A DNA stretch of 64,000 bases from JBGVSA01 sp041807905 (GCF_041807905.1 NZ_JBGVSA010000002.1:62001-126000); one strand, 5' to 3'; shown: positions 8,328 to 17,429, numbered from the stretch's first letter. The notes: a model not told the origin generated them from the sequence alone. Numbers and translations are program-made.

Positions 8328-9341
8328 ATGCAAGCAAGATTGATCGGCGCAGCAATGTGCCTTTCCTTTATGGTCCCCGCTTTTGCTCAGTCGAATGTGA
8401 CGGTCTATGGTCGCGTCGACATGGGATATCGCACATTCACCAATGATGGAAAGGCAACGCTGGAGGATCAAGAGTCAGGCAACCGTTGGGGCCTGATCGG
8501 AGAGGAAGATCTTGGAGATGGATTGAGTACATTCTTCCAGTTGGAGAATCGCTTCTATCTTGACACCGGGATGCAGGACAGTGACCGTCAATGGAAGGAC
8601 AAGGCATTTGTCGGTCTGAAGAGCAAGCGCTGGGGCTCGGTGACGCTGGGCCGTCAGTCCTCCGTGTCCGATCTGCTCTACGGCGGGGGCGATTTCGAAG
8701 CTTTCGGTGGCGACACAATCGGCAAGATGCCGAATCGTCGTGCCAGGTCCGTTGCCAAGTGGGACAACGCATTCAAGTATGAAAGCCCCTACATTGGCGG
8801 CGTGGTCCAGGCCATCGCCACCGTGGGCCTGAAGGAGAATGCAGTCGTCCAGAAGAACCCCTGGGGTGTAGGCGCAAAGGTGAACCTGGGCGCCTTCAAG
8901 GCAGACCTGGTCTATCAAAAAGATGCTGTCGACGGCACCAAGGCAGCGCTGTGGAAGACTTGGTTCGTAGCGGGTTCCTATGACTTTCAGGTTGTGAAGG
9001 TCATGGCTGGGGTCGCCCGCTCCAAGGGGTATGAGTGGGCGGGAATGGGTGACAAGAACGCGACCCAGACGGCGTACCAGATGGGACTTCGTGTTCCGTT
9101 CGGGGCCAACACGATCATGGCGACACTCGGTCGGATCGAAGACAACGCGAGCGGCACCAAGACCAAGAGCAACCACGTCGGACTGGGCTATTGGTACTCG
9201 CTGTCAAAGCGAACGACCTTGATGGCTAACCTGAGCTACGACTCGATCGACCGCGACGGTGCGGCCCTGCTGTATGGCGAACCCAAGGGTGCAAAGGAGA
9301 ACTCAATGGGTACAGAACTGGCCATTCGCCACACCTTCTAA
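8328..9341 (+). CDS. Outer-membrane porin (Burkholderiales type, Porin_4/OmpC-like)
   Basis: Trimeric general porin, 337 aa. A signal peptide of about 20 residues ends in VPAFA before QSNVTVYGRVD, the hallmark porin start. The PEFG-like core is visible as GNRWGLIGEEDLGDGLSTFFQLE and KDKAFVGLKSKRWGSVTLGRQ, and the last residues (ELAIRHTF) end in Phe, as needed for outer-membrane assembly. GAGGAGA lies 7 bases before the ATG. Its position between a uronate-type importer and a lyase/dehydratase pair suggests passage of charged oligomers (inference). A clear terminator follows. Confidence 0.95.
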   Translation: MQARLIGAAMCLSFMVPAFAQSNVTVYGRVDMGYRTFTNDGKATLEDQESGNRWGLIGEEDLGDGLSTFFQLENRFYLDTGMQDSDRQWKDKAFVGLKSKRWGSVTLGRQSSVSDLLYGGGDFEAFGGDTIGKMPNRRARSVAKWDNAFKYESPYIGGVVQAIATVGLKENAVVQKNPWGVGAKVNLGAFKADLVYQKDAVDGTKAALWKTWFVAGSYDFQVVKVMAGVARSKGYEWAGMGDKNATQTAYQMGLRVPFGANTIMATLGRIEDNASGTKTKSNHVGLGYWYSLSKRTTLMANLSYDSIDRDGAALLYGEPKGAKENSMGTELAIRHTF

Positions 9342-9356
9342 GCGCGGGCACTCGGG

Positions 9357-9390
9357 AACATCGGATCCTGTTCGGGTCCGATGTTTATTT
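9357..9390 (+). terminator. Rho-independent terminator after the porin
   Basis: AACATCGGA pairs with TCCGATGTT, extended inward by three more pairs to a 12-bp stem with loop TGTTC, then TTATTT. It lies 15 bases after the porin stop. Confidence 0.85.
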
Positions 9391-9657
9391 CATCTGGCGG
9401 ACTGGACTCGACGAAAGGCGATACGTGCTCCCGCAATGGATGGTCTCCCGACACGCTTCCCCTTGGCCTCGCGTGCTGCGCATTCATATCAGGCGGCCAG
9501 GTGCGCCGGAAATCTTTCCGAGGCTGAAGGTGCGTCCGTTGGTGACCCGGCGCATCTCTCCGGATTGCGCACAATACCGTTCCATCGGGAAAATACGTGT
9601 AGCTCGCCGATCTGTTGGTGCCGAGTTATTTCATTCCCGAACAAGGAAGCAACAACG
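9391..9657. other. Leader region before the lyase-like gene, no gene seen
   Basis: Between the porin terminator and the lyase-fold gene. Frames that run through it into the downstream gene carry no domain or signal peptide. It probably holds the promoter of the lyase-dehydratase pair; no convincing -35/-10 pair or operator was found by eye. Confidence 0.45.
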
Positions 9658-10785
9658 ATGACTTATCCGCTGTCGTTCGATATTGCCGCATACGAAAGGG
9701 ACCGGCTCGTATGCAATGCCATGGCAGCCCTTGGCGCGCCGGTGCGCAGCATCGTCCAGTCGGTCAACCCGCGCAGCCCCGGTTCGCCGCACGATTTTTC
9801 CTCCGAGGCCGATTACTGGTGGCCCGATCCGGACAATCCCGAGGGGCCGTACATCCAGCGCGACGGATTGACCAATCCGGACAACTTCACCGCCCACCGC
9901 GAGCTGATGATCGACTTTGCTCGCGACGTCGGGGCGCTGGCGGGCGCGTGGCTGGTCAACGGAGATGCGCGCTTCATCGACGCCGCGCGTCGCCACCTGA
10001 TGGCGTGGTTCGTCGATCCGGCCACGCGCATGAATCCGGATCTCCAGTACGCGCAGGCCATCAAGGGCGTGTGTACGGGCCGCGGTATCGGCATCATCGA
10101 CACGGTGCATCTGGCCGAGGTCGCGCTGGCGGTGAAAGCGGCACACGCCGTGGGTGGAATTCCGGATAGTGAATTCGGAGCGATCCAGGCGTGGTTCGCC
10201 GACTATCTCGCATGGATTTCCACGCACCCGTATGGCGTTGCGGAGAGCAACTGGCACAACAACCACGGCACGTGCTGGGCCCTGCAGGCTGCGGCGTTCG
10301 CACATCTGACCGGCAACGCGGCCGCGCTGGCCGATTGCCGTCGCCGTTTGCTCGAGGTGCTCATGCCGCAGCAGATGGCAGCCAACGGCGGCTTTCCCAA
10401 GGAGCTGGCGCGCACCAAGCCATTCGGCTATTCGATCTTCAATCTCGACGTCATGAGCGCGTTGGCGCAACTGCTGTCGACGCCGGACGAAAACCTGTTG
10501 CGTCACGAATTGCCCGATGGTCGCTCGATGGTGCGTGGCATCGAATTCCTCGCGCCATTTCTTGCCGACAAGGACACGTGGCCGGGCGCGGAGGACGTCA
10601 TGTACTGGGACGAATGGCCTGTCCGGCAGCCCGCACTGCTGTTCGGCGCGCTGTCGGCGGGGCGCGAGGATTGGCTCGCGCTGTGGCAGCGCCTGCCCGC
10701 GGACCCCGAGGTTTTCGAGGTGCGCCGCAATTACCCCGTACGCAACCCATCGATCTGGCTGGCCGTGGTGCCGCTCGCGCGCTGA
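9658..10785 (+). CDS. Alginate-lyase-fold protein, cytosolic form (PF05426-like)
   Basis: Predicted polysaccharide or oligo-uronide lyase of 375 aa with an alpha/alpha-toroid fold of the alginate lyase superfamily. The SEADYWWPDPDNPEGPYI segment near the N-terminus and the WHNNHGT motif (His200-Asn-Asn-His203) match the catalytic Asn/His region of such lyases; a conserved Tyr lies in FGYSIFNLDVMSALA. The ATG at 9658 has AAGGAAG upstream. There is no signal peptide, so it should be cytosolic, unlike its exported paralogue at 26174. It is 39 bases upstream of a mannonate dehydratase, in line with unsaturated uronate breakdown. Substrate (alginate, glucuronan or other) is unknown. Confidence 0.8.
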   Translation: MTYPLSFDIAAYERDRLVCNAMAALGAPVRSIVQSVNPRSPGSPHDFSSEADYWWPDPDNPEGPYIQRDGLTNPDNFTAHRELMIDFARDVGALAGAWLVNGDARFIDAARRHLMAWFVDPATRMNPDLQYAQAIKGVCTGRGIGIIDTVHLAEVALAVKAAHAVGGIPDSEFGAIQAWFADYLAWISTHPYGVAESNWHNNHGTCWALQAAAFAHLTGNAAALADCRRRLLEVLMPQQMAANGGFPKELARTKPFGYSIFNLDVMSALAQLLSTPDENLLRHELPDGRSMVRGIEFLAPFLADKDTWPGAEDVMYWDEWPVRQPALLFGALSAGREDWLALWQRLPADPEVFEVRRNYPVRNPSIWLAVVPLAR

Positions 10786-10824
10786 CGCCGCCCCAATACC
10801 AGGCTGACCTGGAGGAGATAACGC

Positions 10825-11820
10825 ATGTACATCGGGACGCAATTCCCTGCCCGCAACGATGACGACTACCGCGTCATGGCGCAGCTCGGGCTCAAGCGCA
10901 TCTGCGCCAACCCGCCGGGCCACCCGCGCGAATGGACGCTGGATGCGCTGCTGCGCCATCGCGAGCACATCGAGAGCTTCGGGCTCGAACTGGACATGAT
11001 TCAGTTGCCCATGTCGCCACGCGTGGTGGAAAAGCACGACTTCCCGGACATCATGATGGCCGGCCCCAAGCGCGACGAGCAGATCGACTTCATCTGCAAG
11101 CTCATCGAGAACGCAGCGCGCGTGGGTATTCCCGCTGCGCGCTACAACCTCAACATGATCGGCATTCCGCGTTCAGAACCGGAACTTGGCCGGGGTGGTT
11201 CGATCAACGACGCCTTCCGCTGGGACAAGATGGACCAGAACGCACCGCCGACCGCTGCGGGCGTCGTCGACGAAGACGAAAACTGGGCGCGCATCGATTA
11301 CTTCCTCGAACGCGTGGTGCCGGTGGCCGAATCGAATCGTGTACGCATCGCATGCCATCCGCATGATCCGTACACGCCCGATGGCTATCGGGGCGTGAAG
11401 CGCGTGCTGGGCACTGTCGAAGGGCTGAAGAAATTCGTGCAGATGCATGAGAGCCCGTACCACGGACTCAACTTCTGCCAGGGTACGGTCGCCGAAATGC
11501 TCGAGGACCCGGCCACCGAGATCTTCGACGTCATCCGCTGGTTCGGCGAGCGCGGCAAGATCTTCAATGTGCACTTCCGCAATATCCGCGGCTGTCGTCT
11601 GTCGTTCATGGAAACCTTCCCCGACGAAGGCGACATGGACATGTGGAAGTCGCTGCTCACGTATGCCGAGGTCGGCTACCAATACATGCTCATGCCCGAC
11701 CACGTACCGCATGTATCGGGCGGCGACTCGAAAAATACGGCCTTCGGTTTCACGTACGGTTACATCACCGCCATGCTCGAAGTGCTGCGCAGCATGCCGA
11801 AAAATGCGGTGGCAAGATGA
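10825..11820 (+). CDS. uxuA: Mannonate dehydratase family enzyme (UxuA-like)
   Basis: TIM-barrel metalloenzyme, 331 aa. UxuA dehydrates D-mannonate to 2-keto-3-deoxy-D-gluconate (KDG) in hexuronate catabolism. Family features seen: VRIACHPHDPYTP, LNFCQGTVAEM, KIFNVHFRNIRG, the GDMDMW motif and the MPDHVP metal-site segment near the C-terminus. It is shorter than E. coli UxuA (about 394 aa), lacking part of the mid-protein insertion, so it belongs to a short subfamily. A GGAGGA precedes the ATG and the upstream gene is a lyase-fold protein in the same operon. The symbol is a family-level call. Confidence 0.85.
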   Translation: MYIGTQFPARNDDDYRVMAQLGLKRICANPPGHPREWTLDALLRHREHIESFGLELDMIQLPMSPRVVEKHDFPDIMMAGPKRDEQIDFICKLIENAARVGIPAARYNLNMIGIPRSEPELGRGGSINDAFRWDKMDQNAPPTAAGVVDEDENWARIDYFLERVVPVAESNRVRIACHPHDPYTPDGYRGVKRVLGTVEGLKKFVQMHESPYHGLNFCQGTVAEMLEDPATEIFDVIRWFGERGKIFNVHFRNIRGCRLSFMETFPDEGDMDMWKSLLTYAEVGYQYMLMPDHVPHVSGGDSKNTAFGFTYGYITAMLEVLRSMPKNAVAR

Positions 11821-11942
11821 AAGACAACGCGTTCATCGGAGTAGGGGCGCCAATGTCAGCCGGGGCGGACATCATCCCCTGACCCAGCACCACGTTGTCG
11901 CCGGTCACAAGCGCTAAGCTTCCTGCTTTGAGGGGATTGTCG

Positions 11943-12098
11943 ATGCGTCGGGTTCTATTGCGGTGGACAAGGGGTTGCGTCCTCGCCGGCCTCGTCGGTG
12001 CGCTGGCCAGTTGCGGCTATGTGAGCTGCGCGGCCCGCGGCGGTTCCGGCGGGGGCGTGCAGGGCGGTTGCGGGGTGGGGGTCGGGGTGCGAATCTAG
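11943..12098 (+). CDS. Small Gly-rich lipoprotein-like protein, copy 1
   Basis: Predicted 51-aa protein: a positively charged start, a short hydrophobic stretch and a possible lipobox LASC (lipidated Cys in ALASCGY), then a CAAR-GSGG motif and a Gly/Val-rich tail. AGGGGA lies about 7 bases before the ATG. It resembles the next small gene (CAAR, GSGG, GCG), so the two look like paralogues. Function unknown. Confidence 0.5.
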   Translation: MRRVLLRWTRGCVLAGLVGALASCGYVSCAARGGSGGGVQGGCGVGVGVRI

Positions 12099-12217
12099 CC
12101 GACCGCCTCGGGCGAAACAGGCGTACGCTGGACAAGGATCGTTTCGGCGGCACGGCCCTTGCCGCATACGGGAAACCGGCGCTGTGCTGCGCTGCCACCT
12201 TCTTGCAGGAGGTCGCC

Positions 12218-12379
12218 ATGACATCCATTCGCCCTATTCTTGTCCGCCTGGCTCTTGCTGGCTTGACGGCCGTACTGCTGCCAGCGTGCGCGCTGAGTCC
12301 GAACACCGGCGTCGGCTGCGCAGCGCGTACCGGCAGCGGTGGCACCGCAGCCGGCTGTGGTGGCGGCATGGGCTTTTGA
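12218..12379 (+). CDS. Small Gly-rich lipoprotein-like protein, copy 2
   Basis: Predicted 53-aa protein with a good AGGAGG (12207-12212) before the ATG, a signal segment (LVRLALAGLTAVLLPAC) and lipobox LPAC, followed by VGCAARTGSGG and a GCGGGMGF end. The shared CAAR-xGSGG-GCG pattern with the gene 120 bases upstream argues that both are real and related. Function unknown. Confidence 0.6.
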   Translation: MTSIRPILVRLALAGLTAVLLPACALSPNTGVGCAARTGSGGTAAGCGGGMGF

Positions 12380-12474
12380 GGCTGTGGGCCGCCGGTAAAC
12401 ACGGACCGGCCTGCATCCCGTAACATAGGCGACCGTTTTTTCCTCTCGACCGGACCGCAATCGGCGGTCGTCCC

Positions 12475-13206
12475 ATGAGCCGTCAGCGCATCGACGAACA
12501 GGCCGCTTTCGTTTTGCACACGTACCCTTGGCGCGAGACCAGTCTCGTCGTCGAGGTGTTCTCGCGCGAGCACGGCCGTCTGCCGCTGGTGGCCAAGGGC
12601 GCGCGGCGCCCGGGCTCGCAACTGCGTGGCGTGCTGATGGCATTCCAGCCTTTGCAGGTATCGTGGAGCGGACGCGGCGAGGTAAAGACCCTGACCGGGG
12701 CGAACTGGCGCGGCGGTCAGCCCTTGCTGGGCGGCGTGGCCCTGTTGTCGGGCTATTACCTCAACGAGCTGCTGCTGCGCTTGCTGCCGCGCGAGGACGC
12801 GCATGTTGCGCTGTTCGACCACTACGCGGCGACCCTGCTGCAATTGGCGCACGGCGAGCCGCATGCGCCGCTGCTGCGCGCGTTCGAGCTGGCCTTGTTG
12901 CGTGAGCTGGGGTATGCGCCCACGCTCGATCGCCTGGCCGACAGCGGCGAGCCGGTGAGTCCGCAGGGCACCTACCTGTATCTTGCCGAGCGCGGGGTGA
13001 TCGCGGCGACGGATAATTTTGGCGACGCGCCGACATTGTCGGGGCGCGTGTTGCTGGATATGGCGCGCGGGGATTTTTCCGCCGCCGATACACTGGTGCA
13101 GGCGCGCGCCCTGATGCGCCGCCTCATCCAGCATCATCTGGGCGGGCAGACGCTGGAGTCCCGCCGCATACTTATCGAATTGCAGGACATAGGAGCCGGA
13201 TTGTGA
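12475..13206 (+). CDS. recO: DNA repair protein RecO
   Basis: RecFOR-pathway protein, 243 aa, that loads RecA at gaps with RecR. The N-terminal OB fold shows as QAAFVLHTYPWRETSLVVEVFSREHGRLPLVAKGARRP, close to other beta-proteobacterial RecO proteins, and the C-terminal helical part includes RAFELALLRELGYAP. Its stop overlaps the GTG start of pdxJ by 4 bases. The recO-pdxJ-acpS order is conserved in betaproteobacteria. Confidence 0.96.
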   Translation: MSRQRIDEQAAFVLHTYPWRETSLVVEVFSREHGRLPLVAKGARRPGSQLRGVLMAFQPLQVSWSGRGEVKTLTGANWRGGQPLLGGVALLSGYYLNELLLRLLPREDAHVALFDHYAATLLQLAHGEPHAPLLRAFELALLRELGYAPTLDRLADSGEPVSPQGTYLYLAERGVIAATDNFGDAPTLSGRVLLDMARGDFSAADTLVQARALMRRLIQHHLGGQTLESRRILIELQDIGAGL

Positions 13207-13955
13207 TTGAACTGGGCGTCAACATCGACCACGTCGCCACGCTGCGCCAGGCGCGCCGCACCTACGAACCGGACCCCGTCTGGGCCGCGGTGGAAGCCCA
13301 CCTTGGCGGTGCCGACGGCATTACCGTCCACCTTCGCGAAGACCGCCGCCACATCCAGGACGCCGATGTGCGCCGCCTGCGCGAGCTCACGCACATCAAG
13401 CTGAACCTCGAAATGGCCGCGACCGACGAGATGGTCGACATCGCCCGCGAACTCAAGCCGGAGATGGCGATGCTGGTGCCGGAAGGCCGCCAGGAAGTCA
13501 CCACCGAAGGCGGGCTCGACATCGTCGGGCAGGAATCGCGCATCCGCGACGTGGTGGCGCGACTGGCCGATGCGGGCATCATGACGAGCGTTTTCATCGA
13601 TGCCGAAATCCCGCAGGTCGAAGCCGCTGCACGGGTGGGCGCGCGCGTGTGCGAAATCCACACCGGTCCGTACGCGCACGCTTTCTTCGCGCGCGGACGC
13701 GACGCCAAGAGCCCGGCCGTACTCGAAGAAATCGCACGCATCCGCATGGCGGGCGAAGCGATCATCGGGCTGGGCATGCGCTTCAACGCGGGTCACGCGC
13801 TCAACTACTTCAACGTGCAGCCGATCGCAGCGCTGCCGGGCGTGCGCGAGCTGCACATCGGCCACGCCATCATCAGCCGCTCCGTGTTCGTCGGCCTGCG
13901 CGAAGCGGTTGCCGAAATGAAGCGCCTGATGCGTGAAGCGGCGCCGCGCGAATGA
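13203..13955 (+). CDS. pdxJ: Pyridoxine 5'-phosphate synthase
   Basis: Makes pyridoxine 5'-phosphate from 1-deoxyxylulose 5-phosphate and 3-amino-2-oxopropyl phosphate, 250 aa TIM barrel. Motifs: LGVNIDHVATLRQAR at the start, GADGITVHLREDRRHI, the RQEVTTEGGLD loop, NAGHALNYFNV and IGHAIISRSVF. GTG start, overlapping recO by 4 bases; its own stop overlaps the acpS ATG (ATGA). Confidence 0.97.
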   Translation: MIELGVNIDHVATLRQARRTYEPDPVWAAVEAHLGGADGITVHLREDRRHIQDADVRRLRELTHIKLNLEMAATDEMVDIARELKPEMAMLVPEGRQEVTTEGGLDIVGQESRIRDVVARLADAGIMTSVFIDAEIPQVEAAARVGARVCEIHTGPYAHAFFARGRDAKSPAVLEEIARIRMAGEAIIGLGMRFNAGHALNYFNVQPIAALPGVRELHIGHAIISRSVFVGLREAVAEMKRLMREAAPRE

Positions 13956-14329
13956 TCTACGGCATCGGGACCGACATCGTGGCGGTGGCGCGCATCCGTA
14001 GCGCCATCGAACGGCATGGCGAACGCTTTGCCGAACACATCCTGACCGAAGCCGAACTCATCGAGCTGGCGCGTGCGCCCGACGCCGCACGCTTTCTCGC
14101 CAAGCGCTTTGCCGCCAAGGAGGCGTTCGCCAAGGCGTATGGCACGGGCCTGCGCGCGCCGGTGACGCTGCATGCGATGGCCGTCACGCACGACGCGCTC
14201 GGCAAGCCCTTTTTTGTGTACGACGAAACGCTCGACGCGCTGATGGAAGAGGACGGGTTGCATTGCTTCCTGTCGATCAGTGATGAGCGCGAGCACGTTG
14301 TCGCCATGGCGGTGATCGAGCGCCGCTGA
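13952..14329 (+). CDS. acpS: Holo-[acyl-carrier-protein] synthase
   Basis: Transfers 4'-phosphopantetheine from CoA to acyl carrier protein; 125 aa. The magnesium-binding Asp in GIGTDIV, the FAAKEAFAKAYGTG core and the SISDEREHVVAMAV C-terminus are all present. Starts within the stop region of pdxJ (ATGA overlap), so it is translationally coupled. Confidence 0.96.
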   Translation: MIYGIGTDIVAVARIRSAIERHGERFAEHILTEAELIELARAPDAARFLAKRFAAKEAFAKAYGTGLRAPVTLHAMAVTHDALGKPFFVYDETLDALMEEDGLHCFLSISDEREHVVAMAVIERR

Positions 14330-14374
14330 TACTGATTGCAGACTGCGCCCCTGCGTGGCGCGGTGGAGAACGAT

Positions 14375-15415
14375 ATGCCTTTGTCTTTGCCGCTTGGTCC
14401 CGTCATGTGCGACGTGGCGGGCTTTTCGCTGACCGACGCCGAGCGTGAGACGCTATGCCATCCGCTGGTCGGCGGTGTGATCCTGTTCACCCGCAATTAC
14501 CAGAGCCCCGAGCAGCTTGAAGCGCTGACGGCGGAAATCCACTCGCTGCGGACCCCCGCGCTCATCATCGCCGTCGACCACGAGGGCGGCCGCGTGCAGC
14601 GCTTCCGTCCGAATTTCACCAGACTGCCCGCGATGCGCGTGCTGGGCGAGTTGTTCGACCAGGACGAACACCGTGCGCGCGACGCCGCCCGCGACACGGG
14701 TTTCGTGCTTGCCGCCGAGTTGCTGGCGCACGGGCTGGACCTGTCTTTCACACCGGTGCTGGATCTCGATTACGGCCGCAGTGGCGTCATCGGCAACCGG
14801 GCTTTCCATGGCGATCCGCTCGTCGCCGCGGACCTGGCCTACGCGCTCGCCACCGGCCTGCGCGAAGCGGGCATGAGCTGCGTGGGCAAGCACTTTCCCG
14901 GCCACGGTTTTGCCGAAGCAGACTCGCATGTGGCGATGCCGGTCGACGCGCGCGATTTCGACACCATCTGGGAGCAGGACATCGCTCCGTACCGCCAGAG
15001 CATCGGGCGCATGCTGGGCGGCGTGATGCCGGCGCATGTGGTCTACGAAAAGGTCGATCCGAATCCGGCCGGGTTCTCGCGTTATTGGCTGCAGGACGTT
15101 CTGCGCGGCAAGTTGCGGTTCAAGGGCGTGATCTTCAGCGATGATCTGACGATGGAAGGCGCGACCACCGTCGGCGGTATCGTGGCGCGTGCCGAGGCCG
15201 CGCACAGCGCCGGCTGCGACGTGGTGCTGGTATGCAATCGCCCCGATCTCACCCACGAACTGCTCGCCGGCTGGCAGCCGCAAGTGAGCGACGAATCGCG
15301 CGCCCGCATCACCGCGCTGGCGCCGACCGGTCGCCCCGATCACACCGCACTGTCGCTGGATGCGCGCTTCCAGCAAGCGTGGCAGACGGTGCAGGGGCTG
15401 ACGGAAGTCGCCTGA
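14375..15415 (+). CDS. nagZ: Beta-N-acetylhexosaminidase (peptidoglycan recycling)
   Basis: Cytosolic GH3-family enzyme, 346 aa, that removes GlcNAc from anhydromuropeptides. Seen: VDHEGGRVQRF, the KHFPGHGFAEADSHV catalytic dyad region, and the nucleophile Asp in GVIFSDDLTMEGA. The start at 14375 gives the normal NagZ N-terminus (PLGPVMCDVAGFSLTDAE). It is 45 bases after acpS, end of the recO-pdxJ-acpS-nagZ run. Confidence 0.96.
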   Translation: MPLSLPLGPVMCDVAGFSLTDAERETLCHPLVGGVILFTRNYQSPEQLEALTAEIHSLRTPALIIAVDHEGGRVQRFRPNFTRLPAMRVLGELFDQDEHRARDAARDTGFVLAAELLAHGLDLSFTPVLDLDYGRSGVIGNRAFHGDPLVAADLAYALATGLREAGMSCVGKHFPGHGFAEADSHVAMPVDARDFDTIWEQDIAPYRQSIGRMLGGVMPAHVVYEKVDPNPAGFSRYWLQDVLRGKLRFKGVIFSDDLTMEGATTVGGIVARAEAAHSAGCDVVLVCNRPDLTHELLAGWQPQVSDESRARITALAPTGRPDHTALSLDARFQQAWQTVQGLTEVA

Positions 15416-15419
15416 TCGC

Positions 15420-16052
15420 TCAGTCTTTCTTTTCGCGCATCGCACTCGCGATTGCGCGTTCCCCACGATCCTCCAGCGCCTGCGCGGCGCTGGCGCGGTC
15501 GCGCCCATCGCGGTTCTGGCCCAGCTTCCACTTGGCTTCGATACGCGTGATGGCGATCTCCAGCCCGATGATGTGAGCGAGCAATCCATCGATGTAATCG
15601 GCTGGCGCGTCACCCATCTTCCACGCGCGTTCCCCGTTGACGGCGGCTTCATGCTTGCGCATCAGACGGGCCACCACGCCACGCACGAATCGTTCGTCGT
15701 CGCGCACGGTGAGCTTGCCGTGCACATGCGCCACGCGGTAATTCCACGTCGGCACCTGTCGGTGCATCTCTTGTTTGCTCGGATACCAGTTGGGCGAGAT
15801 GTAGGCGTCCTCGCCGCGGAATATCACCAGCACTTCGGCGCCATCGCACGCGTTCCGCCACACAGAATTGGCACGCGCGACGTGGGCGATGAGGCGGTCG
15901 TGCGGGCCATCGTTGCGGTCGAGCAGGAAGGGAATATGGTTGGCATCGAGCCCGTCGGGCCCTAGCGTGACGAGCGCGCCCAGCGGATGGTCTTCGATGA
16001 GTTGGTGGATCTGCTGGAGATCGGGGGCTTCGAAATGGCGAGGGAGGTACAT
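15420..16052 (-). CDS. PaiB-like FMN-binding negative transcriptional regulator
   Basis: FMN-binding split-barrel protein of 210 aa in the PaiB family. It starts MYLPRHFE, as PaiB proteins do, with GGAGAAAG upstream on the minus strand; an upstream in-frame ATG would add 8 residues. Motifs include LVTLGPDGLDANHIPF, the YISPNWYPSK and VPTWNYRVAHVHG segments. PaiB controls sporulation and protease genes in Bacillus; the role in Proteobacteria is not settled. It converges on nagZ with only 4 bases between. Confidence 0.9.
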   Translation of the reverse strand: MYLPRHFEAPDLQQIHQLIEDHPLGALVTLGPDGLDANHIPFLLDRNDGPHDRLIAHVARANSVWRNACDGAEVLVIFRGEDAYISPNWYPSKQEMHRQVPTWNYRVAHVHGKLTVRDDERFVRGVVARLMRKHEAAVNGERAWKMGDAPADYIDGLLAHIIGLEIAITRIEAKWKLGQNRDGRDRASAAQALEDRGERAIASAMREKKD

Positions 16053-16159
16053 CGTCGCTTTCTCCGTGTGGAGCATGCTCCGCTTTCCACAGAAGCTGTG
16101 GACAACCTTGGGGACGCTGCGCGGACAGTGGTGCTAACTACTTGATACGCAAACAAGGT

Positions 16160-16192
16160 GCGGCACCTGCTCAAAGTTTCAGCAGATGCCGC
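16160..16192 (-). terminator. Terminator-like hairpin after the aminotransferase gene
   Basis: On the minus-strand RNA GCGGCAUCUGCU pairs with AGCAGGUGCCGC (one U-G pair) over a 9-base loop, just after the aminotransferase stop. The following run (ACCTTGTTT) is only weakly T-rich. Confidence 0.55.
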
Positions 16193-16202
16193 GGGGTGTT
16201 TC

Positions 16203-17429
16203 TCATGCGCTGCGGGCAGTGGCCGGTGCCACGAGTCCGTCGGCCTTGAACATGGCCTTGATGCCGCGCACGGCCTGACGGATACGCGATTCGTTTTCGA
16301 TCAGCGCGAAGCGCACGTGGTCGTCGCCGTGGTCGCCGAAGCCGATGCCGGGCGATACCGACACCTTGGCCTTTTCCAGCAACTGCTTGGCGAATTCCAG
16401 CGAGCCGAGTGCGCGATACGGTTGCGGGATGCGCGCCCAGATGTACATCGATGCGCGTGGGAGTTCGACCTCCCAGCCCGCTTCGATCAGCCCCTTGTAG
16501 AGCACGTCACGACGGCGCTCGTAGGTGGCGGCGATCTCGCGCACGCATTGCTGGTCGCCTTCGAGCGCGGCGATGGCGGCGACCTGCACCGGCGTGAAAG
16601 TGCCGTAGTCGTGGTAGCTCTTCATGCGGGCCAGTGCGGCGACGAGGTCCGGATTGCCGACCATGAACCCGATGCGCCAGCCGGCCATGTTGTAGCTCTT
16701 CGACAGCGTGAAAAACTCCACTGCCACGTCCTTCGCGCCCGGCACCTGCATGATCGAAGGTGCCTTCCAGCCGTCGAACACGATGTCGGCGTAAGCCAGG
16801 TCATGCACGACGAGGATGTCATGCTTTCTGGCCAGCGCGACGACGCGCTCGAAGAAATCCAGTTCCACGCATTGCGCGGTCGGGTTGGAGGGAAAGCCGA
16901 GCACCATCATCTTGGGCTTGGGGTAGCTGCCACGGATGGCGTCTTCGAGTTCGGCGAAAAAGTCCACGCCGGGGACCAGCGGCACCGAGCGCACGTGTGC
17001 GCCGGCAATGACCGCGCCGTAGATGTGGATCGGATAGCTCGGGTCCGGCACCAGTACGGTGTCGCCGCGATCGAGCGTGGCGAGCATGAGGTGCGCCAGC
17101 CCTTCCTTGGAGCCGATGGTGACGATGGCTTCGGCGTCTGGATCGATATTGACGTCGTAGCGTTCCTTGTACCAATGCGCGATGGCGCGACGCAGGCGCG
17201 GGATGCCGCGCGATGCAGAGTAGCCGTGCGTGTCCGGACGCTGGGCGACTTCGACGAGCTTGGCGACGATGTGCGCGGGCGTGGCGCCATCGGGGTTGCC
17301 CATGCTCATGTCGATGATGTCTTCACCGCGACGGCGGGCGGCCAGCTTGAGTTCGGCGGTGATGTTGAAAACGTAGGGCGGAAGGCGATCGATGCGCGCA
17401 AAGCGGCGCTTGCCTGAGAGGGCTGACAT
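16203..17429 (-). CDS. alaC: PLP-dependent aminotransferase, AlaC type
   Basis: Class I/II aminotransferase of 408 aa, similar in length and N-terminus to E. coli AlaC (glutamate-pyruvate transaminase). The N-terminal RIDRLPPYVF, the PSYPIHIYGA segment, the Asp in VVHDLAYADIVFDG and the Schiff-base Lys in LSKSYNMAGWRIGFMVGN are present. It likely makes alanine from pyruvate. Transcribed away from the YCF48-like gene. Confidence 0.88.
   Translation of the reverse strand: MSALSGKRRFARIDRLPPYVFNITAELKLAARRRGEDIIDMSMGNPDGATPAHIVAKLVEVAQRPDTHGYSASRGIPRLRRAIAHWYKERYDVNIDPDAEAIVTIGSKEGLAHLMLATLDRGDTVLVPDPSYPIHIYGAVIAGAHVRSVPLVPGVDFFAELEDAIRGSYPKPKMMVLGFPSNPTAQCVELDFFERVVALARKHDILVVHDLAYADIVFDGWKAPSIMQVPGAKDVAVEFFTLSKSYNMAGWRIGFMVGNPDLVAALARMKSYHDYGTFTPVQVAAIAALEGDQQCVREIAATYERRRDVLYKGLIEAGWEVELPRASMYIWARIPQPYRALGSLEFAKQLLEKAKVSVSPGIGFGDHGDDHVRFALIENESRIRQAVRGIKAMFKADGLVAPATARSA

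Noticed and set aside
11817..11882. 21-codon frame starting in the stop of the mannonate dehydratase gene
   Set aside because: Too short, no motif; probably just 3' sequence, though an ATGA overlap is present.
11914..13137. 407-residue minus-strand frame across recO and the small lipoprotein genes
   Set aside because: Arg/Gln/His-rich shadow of recO; no motif.
16158..17417. 419-residue plus-strand frame opposite the aminotransferase
   Set aside because: Shadow of the alaC-type gene, which has the PLP lysine and all family motifs.
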